39,398 bases of DNA, from NCBI GenBank assembly GCA_016717325.1, contig JADKFV010000013.1, forward strand, positions 1-39,398. Reading direction: 5' to 3'. The position numbers and the translations under genes are program-made. Within the stretch, counting starts at the first letter, position 1, and every line of letters starts with the position of its first letter. The notes under the pieces were generated by a model. That model was not told the origin of the DNA and ran no database searches. It saw only the letters and a program-made list of their open reading frames with translations. Of this stretch, positions 9,581 to 19,372 are shown in pieces. The DNA comes from Bacteroidota bacterium (lineage in GTDB: Bacteria; Bacteroidota; Bacteroidia; AKYH767-A; OLB10).

Positions 9581-12500
9581 CCACTGTACCTGCTCCCGAC
9601 ACATTTGCCGAAATCAATCCTGTGGGATTAACACAACTTAAAATTTGAGTTGCAGTAACAGATCCTGTCAAACCTTGATACATAATTACTGTTTGTGTAT
9701 CTATAGCAGTACAATTATTGGCGGCATCGTAGCCAATAGCAACATAGTAGTAGGTTCCGGGAACAGTTGCAGTAAAGGTTTGACTAGGGCCTGTTGGCAC
9801 TCCTGCAACACCACTACTGGCAGAAGGGTAACCATACCATGAATAAACAGACGTATTTGTTGAGCCGGTTTGGCTAACGCTAAACGGAAGTGAAGTGCCT
9901 ACACAACTTGTAGAAGCGGATGAAACAGTTATTGAATCAGGCTGTGTAACGTTTACAGTTAAAGGAGTACGAGGTGTACTTTCGCAACCTGTAGTTTTAT
10001 CTATTTCTGTTACATAGAATGTTGTGGTATTATTTATAGGATTCTGATAGGTGTTGTATCCAAAAATAATTGTATTATTTTGGATTACTAAATTATCGAT
10101 GTCGAACCCACCGGCAAGAGCAGTACTGCTTGTACTGAAAACATTTTTCCATGTAGATTTATCGGAACTTAAAAATCCTGCCGGTAATTGAACATTGGTA
10201 AATATTGGCGTACCACCAACTGATAGTGTTAATTGCCCGAGAATATTTATTGACAAAGTAACATGTCTTACAAGATTTGTGGCACTGGTAGGAACCCAGC
10301 TAACATTTGTTGAATAAGCCAATACTCCCGGAGTGGCCGATGTATAACCAGTTGTAGCAGAAACATTGTACATTAAGTAAATACCTTTACCATCACTTGT
10401 ATTTATTGCGTTTTTGGTAAAAAATCCTATTCGAAGTTTACTTCCACTTCCATGCTCAGCAGTAGGCGTTGTAGTATTGTCAAGTGCTACGGCATCGTCA
10501 CCAAAACTTAAACTGAAACCATCGCCCATTGTTGCCCCATTTGATGCAAGTTCTAAGTCAAAATCAGTTTTAAATAAATTAGAGTTATAGCCGCTGGCAT
10601 TTACAATTAATGAACCTCCTGTATTAACCCCTGTTTGATGTAAAATCAACAAACCGGAAGTTACGCTTGCAGCACCTGCAATTGAAGAGTTGGTCAACAC
10701 CGGTGAAGTAAAATCATTTGAGTAATAATTTGCCAAAGGTAAAACTGGTGGACCTTGCAAAAGGGTTCCACCTGATGATGCAGAATACCAATTAAATATT
10801 GGGCCTGATGCTCCGGTGGTTGAAGTTACCGCAGCCAAAGGTGCTCCATAACCACACTGAGTGGTAGGTGCCGGAGCAGTGGGAGCTGATGGTGGTACAT
10901 TTATATAAACTAATACACTAGCAGTACTTGTACAACCAAATGAATTTGAGGCTGTAACGGTATAAGTAGTTGGAACAGTGGCAGTAACCCCTGTAGGATT
11001 CTGCAATGAAGAAGAAAAACCTGCAGGACTAGAGACCCAAGAAAAACTTGCGTTTGTAACAGCAGTAAGCTTCACATCATCAATTAGCCATCCAAAAAAG
11101 TTTGTGGATACATCGTTCGTGTATCTGAATCGAACCCTAAATTGAGAACTTGTTAAAGCGGATGCAGGAACATTAAATGTTTCTGTTTGCCATAAAGTAT
11201 TGTCTGGAAGTGAAGCTGCGCCAGTAAAGGTTGATATCCAATTTGCATAACTTCTTGTACTAAATCTTACATTGGTACCTGAAAATACAGTTGCGGCAGC
11301 AGTACCTGCATAATTTGTTTGTTGGAAAGTAATCCAATTAGTGCCACCATCAATTGAGTATTCAACAAATCCAAAATCAAAGGAAGTTGTAGGGCCTTCC
11401 ATAGCTGCAATATGCTTAAATGTTAGCTGCGCGGTTGTATAGGGAGTTAAATTTATATTAGATGTAGTTCCTATAAAGGCACTTGCGCTTAGAGAAGTCG
11501 TAGTAAACAATACCGAACTGGCACCCTGAGCAAAAAATGTTGAATTCTGTGTAGCTGTGTAAGTCCCAGTAATATTTGTGAGTCCAAATTGAGTTAATGG
11601 AAATGTTTCCATTGGTTCTGAAAAAATGGTGCCACCGGTTCCATTTCCTGTTGAACTTAAATTAAACGTTCCGGAACCACAGAAATTATTGCCGCTACTT
11701 GATGCAGTAACATTGGATGGAAGTTGTGCTACCACAATATTAATGGTACTAAAACCAGCACAAAGACCATCTGTATAATTAACGGTATAGGTATACGTAC
11801 CAGGGGCAAGTGGCGTAACATTTATAGTAGTAGGTGAAGCAAATGTGCCACCGGCAACCGACCCTGTTATTCCACTATTGGTTGAGTTTGCTGACCATGT
11901 GTAAGTATAGTTATTAAGACTAACACCTGACTGAGAGGTAGATAACTGGAAAGTATTGCCTGTACAAATACTTGTAATATTTACAGCACTTACCTGTGCC
12001 ACAGCAGCAACTGTATCACCGAAAGTAACATTTGCCACAACAGGGGTGCGGGGCGTACTTTCGCAACCTGTAATAGAATCTTTCTCCGAAACATAAAATG
12101 TGGTTGGTGCGTTAATAGTGGACAAATAAGTAGTACTACCAGTACTATAAGTATTTGTTTGAATAACAAGATTATCCAACGTATAACCACCTGCAATGCC
12201 ACCGCTGCGGCTGCTAATAATGTGCTTCCAGTTTGATTTATTTGCACTTAAATACGCAGGAGGCAGTTGAACATTGTTAAATATAGTAACTCCGCCAACC
12301 ACTAGCGTTAATTGTCCGGCAGCGTTAATTGTTACTGTTACATGGCTGGTAACTGTTCCGGCAGCAACAGGTATCCATCCTAAATTAGTTCCATTATAAC
12401 CTAACATGCCGGGAGTGCCTGCGGTGTAACCTGAAGTTGCACTCACCCCATATCCTAAATAAATACCTTTGCCATCGCTTCCGTTTGCGGCATTAAAAGT

Positions 12501-15500
12501 GAAAAATCCTATTCTTATTTTGCTGCCGCTTCCTTTTTCTGCAGAAGGTGTAGTAGCATTAGAAAGAGGAATGGCATCGTCACCTATGCTATAGCTAAAA
12601 CCATCGGCAATGGTTGTGCCGGTAGCAATAAGCGAAACATCAAAATCTGTCTGATAAATGGTATTGTTAAGCCCACTTGCATTAACTGTTATGGATCCAC
12701 CACTTGAAGTTATTGTAGGTTGTAATGCCAACAAACCTCCACTTATAGAAGCCGCACCGGCAATTGAGGAATTGGTTAGTGTTGAAGATGTAAAGTTATT
12801 TGTATAATAAGTTGAAAGGGTGTTGCTTAAAGGTGGCGTTTGCAACACTGTGGTGCCTGCAGGAGTAGAATACCACCAATATTGTGGATTTGGCAAACCC
12901 GATGTAGAAGCTACCGATGCAGCAGGAATTCCAAGACCACATTGCGATGATGGGGTTCCTGTTGGGGCAGGTGGTAGAGGGTTAACACCAATTACCGGAG
13001 TAGATGCAGAAACGCTGCAGCCGCCTGCAGTAGTTGCGGTAAAAGTATAGGAAGTTGGCACAGTAGGATTTGCTGATGCGTTTTGTGTAGCAGCTGTAAA
13101 TCCTGCCGGGGTTGATGTCCAGGAATAAGAAGCATAATTTCTCGCACCAGTAATTATAACATTATCAATTAGCCATCCAAAAAAGTTGGTTGAGCCATCA
13201 GTAGTATACCTAAAGCGAATTTTAAATTGGGAACTGGTCAAAGCCGTTGCGGGAATATTAAATAATTCACTTTGCCATAAGGTATTGTTTGGCAATGATG
13301 CAGCACCGGTAAAAGCAGCAATCCAGTTTGGATAGCTTCTGGTACTAAATCTTGCGTTACCACCGGTAAATACTGCTGTTGAAGCGGAGCCCACATAATT
13401 TGCTTGAGGGAAAGTAATCCAGTTTGCGCCACCATCAATTGAAAATTCAACTAAACCAAAATCAAAAGATGATGTTGAGCCTTCCATTGCTGCAATATGT
13501 TTAAACGAAAGCTGAGCAGATGAAAACTGAGTTAAATTGAAATTTGCCGTGGTTGTAATATTTCCATTTGCACTTAATGATGCAGTAGTTAATAAAACCG
13601 AACTTGAACCCTGAGTAAAAAAAGTTGTGTTTTGGTTAGCAGTGAAAACACCAGCAGTATTATTTAATGCAAAAGAGGTAAGTGGAAAACTTGCAGTTTC
13701 AAAATTTTCTGTAAATAAAGTTGCATCTGTTATTCCGATTAAAGAAACCTGTGAACCAGCGCAAACTGCACTTACATTTGCACTTGCAGAAACAACAGCA
13801 CCAAATAAAGGCACATCACTATAAGGAGTGCCAATAAAGGTAGAGGAAAGAGGTACAGAATTGGTAGCGACAATGCTCCAAGTTACAGTAGCATTTACAG
13901 GCACACCGGCTGGTATTGTACCGGTCCATATATTTCCACTCAACAGTGTCATATTAACCGGCACTTGAGAAGTTCCATTAAAGTTAAAATTAATTACCGC
14001 ACCAGTAATTGTGCCGCTGGCGGTGGTTAAGGTTGCGCTTACTAAGTGGCCGACAGCTACACATTGGCTGCTACCTGGGGTAATAGTTACCCCTGTAATT
14101 GCAGGCGCGGGGGTAACGCCATTAAATTCATCGGCACCAATATCGGGTGCTGTACCGGTACCGGCATAGCCAGTACTACCGGCCCGAGTATCTAAGTCAT
14201 AATCCTGAGCATAAACAACAGCATCAATAATTTGACCTCCACTTTCAATTTGCGATGCAAGGCCATTTATTGGATGCAAAAATGTAGGGCTCGAGCAAGT
14301 TAGGTTTTGGAAGAAAACACCGGGGGTATTGGAAACCACTTGGGTAAATGATGCTGACTCGCGTGAGGCCGTAACAAAATTCTGGAAAGAACCCGCGGTG
14401 CCTACCGGGCCAAAAGCAAATGCAGCAGCAGCGGTACCATAAACTGTTCCGTTATCATTTAAAATGGCATTCACTGCACTTGGTACACCAGCATAATACA
14501 TATTATTGTTCGAGGTGATGGCATAATTACCCAAGATGGCAGCCACCGACCTTCTTAATGCCGATGAAATACCTGCACCGGCAGGGGTCGAATTATTTAC
14601 AATTATATTGTTTCGTAAATCAAGCTTGGCTGTGGATGCTGTTGCATTGGCTGCATGGAAAACTCCTGTTGTTCCAAAAGGAGTACCGGTAGAACTGGCA
14701 TTTAGATAAACCGTATTGTTATACACATTATAAGATGTGGATGCTGCGGCACTGCTTACAGATATACCACGAATAGCCTCATCATTAGTAGTTGCAGGCG
14801 TTCTTAAATCACCAATTATATTGTTAGCCGCGGTGACTGTAGTTCCCCCTGTCATTGAAATACCAATTACAGAGGCCGCAGTGGTTGTGAATGTGCCATT
14901 TTCGGCAATATCACATATTTTATTTCTGTTTAGGTTTACGGTTGATCCACCACTTACTAAGATACCATTGGCCGTAGGGGTTGTTGTACCCGTTCCGGTA
15001 ATTCCTGTTATTCTATTATCATTCACATTGGTTAAAGTTGCTCCGGTAACAGCAATTCCAATAATTGCTGAGGAAGCACCTGTAGATGAAAGTGTATTGA
15101 TAATATTGCCATTAATTGTAACTAAAGGAGATAGGTTGGCCGTAGATATACCTGTAATTGATCCACCAACACCTGTGGACGATAAACCAGTAATGGTATT
15201 TGTAGAAACAGACAAACCCACCGAAGCTCCTGACCCACCAATATTAAGACCTGTGATTGCTCCTTGTCCGGTAATATTTGTAATCGTATTATTAGATACA
15301 GATGATGGAGTGCTTGTCCCGCCAATAAAGTTTACATTCATTCCTGTAACTGCACTTGTACCGCAAATCCAATTATTAAAGGTGTTACCTGTAATTGTTT
15401 TAGTAGGAAAAGGCGTAGCAGAACCATCAGTACTTACCCAGCCAGCCATGGTTGTAGCACCAGCTAATGTGATATTTGAAAAATTGTTGCCCGTTTCAAT

Positions 15501-18500
15501 TTCCATTGCCCCACCGGGAGAAAGGCTATTAGTTGTAGAAAGTGTTACAGTGCCCCCAACACCAGGCTTATTAAATGCTGTAACAATGCTGTTGTTATTA
15601 ACATTCTTAGTACCGGAATTTGAAATGGTATAATTATGACTCATAAATGTAACACTACCAGAAGTATTTAAATTTAAATTTGTAAACGTGTTTCCAGCTA
15701 TTGTTGCTGTATTGCCTGTTGCTGTTGCACCTGTAAGAATAATCAATGTCAGAGAGTTGGTACCTGCTACATTATGTACAATTCCTCTAAAATCATTGTT
15801 TTGAATAGAATGTAAAATCGCAACTGTATTTGCTAAACTTATTCCTGTTAATATACCAGAGTTTGCTACTGCATAGGTCATCCATGCACCGGCACCTGTT
15901 GCAGCGGTTCCTAAAAAATTGTTATTGATAACAGCCGATAAAATGGAACCTGTCATTGCACCTGTACTGATAATTCCCGTGCAGGTTTCAACAGTGCTTG
16001 AAGTAATCCAGTTGCGCAATGTTATGTTGTTTATATTCAAATCACTTCCTGCCATAGCACTTCTCACACCAAGCATTAAACCGGTACCGGTAGTTGATGT
16101 CAGGGTAGCTCCGCCAGCACCCAAGTTAGCACCATTTTGTATAAATCCCGTTCTTATATTTCCGGCTGTGGCGTTTCCAATTGTATTATTACTGATAAGA
16201 AAGTTTCCTGCTCCTGCTACATCTATTCCGGTTGTGGCTCCGCTCAAAGTAGCTGTGGTTCCAGATGCATCTACAGCACCAAATGTATTATTTTGAATAA
16301 CTACCGTATTAGCACTTGACACAAAAATTCCAACTACTGCACCTCCAGTTGTTGTGCAAGCTGCATAAAGTGAACCCAAACCGGTTGTTGAGCCAATTGT
16401 ATTACTTATAGTTGTACCAATATTTACATTACCTGAAGTAACATTAATTCCGCACAATATACCATTGGTAGTTGTTGCACCACTTGAGGTATAAAGCGCT
16501 ATACCTGCTACAGTATTGCCTTGAATATTAGAAACCATACCGGCAGCAGTAAAAGCACAATTTATGGCAATGTACCGTGTAGCATTTGCAGTTCCTGTTG
16601 TAGTATACGATGTAGGAAAAGTGCCGGTTAAGGCAACTGTATTGCCTATCATACTTGTATAGGTTCCCAGCGTACCCGCTGCCGAATTAAAGCCAATTGT
16701 GTTTCCTGTAATGGTATAACCAGAACCTGTGGCAACAGTGATGGCACTTAACGAAGCCAAAGCAGCAGTATAAAGACGAGTTGCTGTTTGAAAAAACCTA
16801 TTTGTTATGATACTCCAATTAGAATTGCCAGTACCAGTGGCACTTAAGAAAATACCGGCAGATGATAAAGTTGCGCTATAATAGTTTGAAATATTACAAT
16901 TGGAAACTGTATTAAAAGCATTATCGATAGCGGCAGATGTTCCGGCTGAAAATATACCGTTCAATGGAAACGAACCACTACCATCATCGGTAATATTACA
17001 ATTGTCTATTAAGTTATTATCGTTACCGGTAACTACCCCTGTACCAAAAGTTATTGTACCACTTGTGGCACTGTTGTTACGGCTTGTAACTGTACAATAC
17101 AAAATAGCGTTGTTGGTTGCATCGCCTACAAAATTGGCAGCATAACTTGCCCCTGCATTTGTATTGGCAATGGTTAATTGCGAAACCCCAAAACCACCAG
17201 CGCGGCCATCGATTGTCACATATTTTGCACCATTAAAGTTGATTGTTCCTGTTACATTGGCGCTGGTAATGGCAAGTGCTGTAGCACCCAACTCGGGCCT
17301 AATTGTTAATGTGTTAATAGGACCTAAACAAGAGTTAGAAGGGAAAGTAATTGGAAATGTTTCGCCTCCACTTGTGTATGTACTTTGAAGTTCCAGAATA
17401 ACCGGTCCGGTAATTCCAGCATTCACTGCTGCTAACGCAGCGGTAAGGGTTAGGTAAGTACCCGTAGGCCCTACAGAGTAAGTTCCACCTGCCACACCAC
17501 TACAAGCAGTAGTAGTAGCGCTTCCAATAGAGCCACCCGCTGTTAAATAAATGGGACCACCACAAGGAGCTGTAGCAGTGCTGAATGAATATACATAGTA
17601 ATCGTAGGTAGTACCTCCAAACAATCCTGTATTATTAAACGTAGTTAATGCTGATGATTGCACAACTGTACCTAAGCCCAACGATTGACCTGCAACATAA
17701 GTTGTGCCATTTACAGGAGCTGTTTCAGCAGCTAAATTCGGGTATCTCACAACTAAGTATCCACTGGGTGGGCCCGTTGCTGCTGTAAAACTACCATTGA
17801 TTTGGCTGGTAGAGATAGTAGTTAAACTTGGCAATGTGGGCTGTGCCGCAGGTGCAGAACAAGCCAATAAGCCTCCAACTGCCATAGCGTGAAAATAATT
17901 TACTCTATCGGGTGTAGTACCTGATGTTAAAGAGGTAGGAATGGTAAAGGTTATATAAGCTACTTGTTTACCATAATTGGCAGCGCTCAATGTGAGTGGC
18001 AATTCGAAAAGGTTAGGCGCTGTTGGGCAGGTTGTGCCTAAACCAGGAGTTACATTTTGAGCCCTGGCTACATTGGTAACAGCGGCTGTGCCACTAAACC
18101 AATTTACAACAGTGTTATTTGCAAAAGTTTGAGAACTAGAGTCAGTAAACTTAACTGTAGCATCTACAAAAAAAGATGGGCCAATATTTACTACCGACTC
18201 ATATAAAACAAACAGCCTTGTATAACTGGCTGGAGTGGTAAATGTTAATTGACCAGTATTTGGAAACGGAGAAGTAAGATAAGTTGTGGAATTATTATCC
18301 AATGTCAAGGCGTTTAGGCTTGTATAACTTTGAAAATTATAAGTTAAGCCAGCAGTTACCAAACTTGGTGCTGAACCACTTGCCGGCATAAAACAAGTTG
18401 GCAAAGCATTTGCTGCCTGCCACTTATAGGTATTGTCAATAAATGTAAATCCTGCACCATCAACTCCAATTGTTGGATTAGATGTACCTGGCATAGACAA

Positions 18501-18680
18501 TGCTGTACCGGGGCCTACTCCACTTGCTACAATATCATTGGTGAAACCTGTTACCGGTATATTCACGAGCTGTGCATTGGAATAGAATCCCAGCAAGCAA
18601 AAAACTGCACTTGCAGTAAAAATTCTCTGTGCCCTTGATAAACCATTTGGCATTGCTAATTTGTAGATGTTACTATTCAT
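9429..18680 (-). CDS. Giant secreted multidomain adhesin, N-terminal 3083 residues (beta-helix, MAM-like and lectin-like modules)
   Basis: The protein starts with a signal peptide of about 36 residues ending in FYSNAQ, so it is exported. A fibronectin-III-like stretch (about residues 270-390) comes first. A long right-handed beta-helix (about 390-1520) follows, rich in short N/T/G strands such as ISNNTI and ending in the GADEFNG motif common after such helices. Next come two copies of a MAM-like/choice-of-anchor-J sandwich (about 1653-1847 and 2350-2537) and two legume-lectin-like sandwiches (about 1960-2177 and 2652-2870), separated by Ig/PKD-like halves ending in CESTPRTP. A third lectin-like domain begins near 3035. 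The frame ends at a stop reached only because of a single extra base at 9468-9470; without it the gene continues into the next entry. The likely role is a T9SS-exported surface adhesin or motility filament. The family role is known; the ligand is not. Confidence 0.85.
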   Translation of the reverse strand: MNSNIYKLAMPNGLSRAQRIFTASAVFCLLGFYSNAQLVNIPVTGFTNDIVASGVGPGTALSMPGTSNPTIGVDGAGFTFIDNTYKWQAANALPTCFMPASGSAPSLVTAGLTYNFQSYTSLNALTLDNNSTTYLTSPFPNTGQLTFTTPASYTRLFVLYESVVNIGPSFFVDATVKFTDSSSQTFANNTVVNWFSGTAAVTNVARAQNVTPGLGTTCPTAPNLFELPLTLSAANYGKQVAYITFTIPTSLTSGTTPDRVNYFHAMAVGGLLACSAPAAQPTLPSLTTISTSQINGSFTAATGPPSGYLVVRYPNLAAETAPVNGTTYVAGQSLGLGTVVQSSALTTFNNTGLFGGTTYDYYVYSFSTATAPCGGPIYLTAGGSIGSATTTACSGVAGGTYSVGPTGTYLTLTAALAAVNAGITGPVILELQSTYTSGGETFPITFPSNSCLGPINTLTIRPELGATALAITSANVTGTINFNGAKYVTIDGRAGGFGVSQLTIANTNAGASYAANFVGDATNNAILYCTVTSRNNSATSGTITFGTGVVTGNDNNLIDNCNITDDGSGSFPLNGIFSAGTSAAIDNAFNTVSNCNISNYYSATLSSAGIFLSATGTGNSNWSIITNRFFQTATRLYTAALASLSAITVATGSGYTITGNTIGFNSAAGTLGTYTSMIGNTVALTGTFPTSYTTTGTANATRYIAINCAFTAAGMVSNIQGNTVAGIALYTSSGATTTNGILCGINVTSGNVNIGTTISNTIGSTTGLGSLYAACTTTGGAVVGIFVSSANTVVIQNNTFGAVDASGTTATLSGATTGIDVAGAGNFLISNNTIGNATAGNIRTGFIQNGANLGAGGATLTSTTGTGLMLGVRSAMAGSDLNINNITLRNWITSSTVETCTGIISTGAMTGSILSAVINNNFLGTAATGAGAWMTYAVANSGILTGISLANTVAILHSIQNNDFRGIVHNVAGTNSLTLIILTGATATGNTATIAGNTFTNLNLNTSGSVTFMSHNYTISNSGTKNVNNNSIVTAFNKPGVGGTVTLSTTNSLSPGGAMEIETGNNFSNITLAGATTMAGWVSTDGSATPFPTKTITGNTFNNWICGTSAVTGMNVNFIGGTSTPSSVSNNTITNITGQGAITGLNIGGSGASVGLSVSTNTITGLSSTGVGGSITGISTANLSPLVTINGNIINTLSSTGASSAIIGIAVTGATLTNVNDNRITGITGTGTTTPTANGILVSGGSTVNLNRNKICDIAENGTFTTTAASVIGISMTGGTTVTAANNIIGDLRTPATTNDEAIRGISVSSAAASTSYNVYNNTVYLNASSTGTPFGTTGVFHAANATASTAKLDLRNNIIVNNSTPAGAGISSALRRSVAAILGNYAITSNNNMYYAGVPSAVNAILNDNGTVYGTAAAAFAFGPVGTAGSFQNFVTASRESASFTQVVSNTPGVFFQNLTCSSPTFLHPINGLASQIESGGQIIDAVVYAQDYDLDTRAGSTGYAGTGTAPDIGADEFNGVTPAPAITGVTITPGSSQCVAVGHLVSATLTTASGTITGAVINFNFNGTSQVPVNMTLLSGNIWTGTIPAGVPVNATVTWSIVATNSVPLSSTFIGTPYSDVPLFGAVVSASANVSAVCAGSQVSLIGITDATLFTENFETASFPLTSFALNNTAGVFTANQNTTFFTQGSSSVLLTTASLSANGNITTTANFNLTQFSSAQLSFKHIAAMEGSTSSFDFGLVEFSIDGGANWITFPQANYVGSASTAVFTGGNARFSTRSYPNWIAAFTGAASLPNNTLWQSELFNIPATALTSSQFKIRFRYTTDGSTNFFGWLIDNVIITGARNYASYSWTSTPAGFTAATQNASANPTVPTSYTFTATTAGGCSVSASTPVIGVNPLPPAPTGTPSSQCGLGIPAASVASTSGLPNPQYWWYSTPAGTTVLQTPPLSNTLSTYYTNNFTSSTLTNSSIAGAASISGGLLALQPTITSSGGSITVNASGLNNTIYQTDFDVSLIATGTTIADGFSYSIGDDAIPLSNATTPSAEKGSGSKIRIGFFTFNAANGSDGKGIYLGYGVSATSGYTAGTPGMLGYNGTNLGWIPVAAGTVTSHVTVTINAAGQLTLVVGGVTIFNNVQLPPAYLSANKSNWKHIISSRSGGIAGGYTLDNLVIQTNTYSTGSTTYLSTINAPTTFYVSEKDSITGCESTPRTPVVANVTFGDTVAAVAQVSAVNITSICTGNTFQLSTSQSGVSLNNYTYTWSANSTNSGITGSVAGGTFASPTTINVTPLAPGTYTYTVNYTDGLCAGFSTINIVVAQLPSNVTASSSGNNFCGSGTFNLSSTGNGTGGTIFSEPMETFPLTQFGLTNITGTYTATQNSTFFAQGASSVLFTTTSLSASAFIGTTSNINLTPYTTAQLTFKHIAAMEGPTTSFDFGFVEYSIDGGTNWITFQQTNYAGTAAATVFSGTNVRFSTRSYANWISTFTGAASLPDNTLWQTETFNVPASALTSSQFRVRFRYTNDVSTNFFGWLIDDVKLTAVTNASFSWVSSPAGFSSSLQNPTGVTATVPTTYTVTASNSFGCTSTASVLVYINVPPSAPTAPAPTTQCGYGAPLAAVTSTTGASGPIFNWYSASSGGTLLQGPPVLPLANYYSNDFTSPVLTNSSIAGAASVTSGLLILHQTGVNTGGSLIVNASGYNSNLFKTDFDLELASNGATMGDGFSLSFGDDAVALDNTTTPTAEHGSGSKLRIGFFTKNAINTSDGKGIYLMYNVSATTGYTSATPGVLAYSTNVSWVPTSATNLVRHVTLSINILGQLTLSVGGTPIFTNVQLPAGFLSSDKSTWKNVFSTSSTALAGGFDIDNLVIQNNTIIFGYNTYQNPINNTTTFYVTEIDKTTGCESTPRTPLTVNVTQPDSITVSSASTSCVGTSLPFSVSQTGSTNTSVYSWYGYPSASSGVAGVPTGPSQTFTATVPGTYYYVAIGYDAANNCTAIDTQTVIMYQGLTGSVTATQILSCVNPTGLISANVSGAGTVVNNDFSSTTLPSYMTLQGTANIASGQLNITANSTGQSGKRFSSKYNRACQ
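9946..11631 (-). repeat. Internal cassette copy 2: MAM-like plus lectin-like modules
   Basis: This is the second copy of the ~1.69-kb cassette, nearly the same length as copy 1. Shared landmarks in order are QLTFKHIAAMEGPT, STRSYANWI, FFGWLIDDV, SWVSSPAGF, SSIAGAAS, SFGDDA, GSGSKLRIGFF, IDNLVIQ and CESTPRTP. The copies clearly diverge in residues, so the duplication is not recent and is unlikely to be an assembly artefact. Confidence 0.8.
12027..13722 (-). repeat. Internal cassette copy 1: MAM-like plus lectin-like modules
   Basis: This ~1.69-kb stretch encodes a MAM-like/choice-of-anchor-J sandwich (from FTENFETASF to WLIDNVIITG), a PKD-like half (YSWTSTPAGF), and an Ig-like half with a legume-lectin-like sandwich inside it (SSIAGAAS, YSIGDDA, GSGSKIRIGFF, LDNLVIQ). 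It closes with CESTPRTPVV. Each landmark recurs in the same order in copy 2 at 9946-11631. Confidence 0.8.
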
Positions 18681-19372
18681 AATATAAATTGATTAATTGA
18701 TTTTACTATTTAATATTTTTTGAGTAAAGGAAATAAAGCAAACGAAAAAAGTTGCAACCGATGCGAAAAGACAAAGCAATGCAAAGCCTTCAAAAAGACC
18801 CAATGCAAAGTACCATTAAATAAAGCAAATTGTATATTCAATTTGATCATTTACAAAAAACACGCGTTAAACAAACTAAAAAGGGGAGGAACCAATTTCT
18901 TTTCTAATTTCAGCTTTAGAAAAGTTGTGCAATTTAGAATTAATTTTTTTTCCCAACAACAAAGCAGAAAAAAAAGCGCCCTTAATTAAGCCATTTGTTG
19001 TTGAAGTTTTACACATGGGCCATTAAACGGTGTTAATAACTTTTATGTAAGCGCTATCACATTGTTAGTTTTGGTGACACAGCATAGCAAAAAATTATAA
19101 AAAAAATCGAATGGAAACTATGCTGCGCATACATAATGAAATGACATTAAGTATAACTTTATTGAACAGTTGCAGCGTAAGCATCAAAATTAAATTGATA
19201 TCTAATACCCAATAAAATTCCATCTGTATCCATTAGCTTCAAATGGAAACATTTATTTCTACATTGGAAAAAACCCTTCCCGATTAAATCTGTTCACCTT
19301 GGTATTGGATAAGAAGCACAACAACGGTTTTGCAATCATAAACTTAATGAAATTGGGCGTTTACCTTTATGA
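18681..19372. other. Divergent intergenic region between the giant adhesin and the TonB-type receptor
   Basis: About 690 bp of AT-rich sequence separates two divergent genes and must hold both promoters. I found no exact TAnnTTTG box correctly spaced from a TTG for either gene. TACTTTCG at 19387-19394, just upstream of the second ATG of the receptor, and TACCTTTA near 19362 are near-matches only. On the minus strand, 19159-19293 is open and would end in GIRYQFNFDAYAATVQ, which resembles the C-terminus of an outer-membrane barrel and may be a gene remnant. A lysine-rich plus-strand frame at 18720-18989 has no supporting features. Confidence 0.4.

Noticed and set aside
14737..15633. Open frame of 298 residues on the plus strand inside the beta-helix gene
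   Set aside because: It is antisense to an intact 3083-residue frame, rich in V/P/I as expected for the complement of a T/N/G-rich repeat, and has no signal peptide, domain or start evidence.
18720..18989. Lysine- and cysteine-containing 89-residue plus-strand frame in the divergent spacer
   Set aside because: No signal, domain or promoter; composition fits AT-rich intergenic sequence. It also overlaps the region needed for the adhesin promoter.
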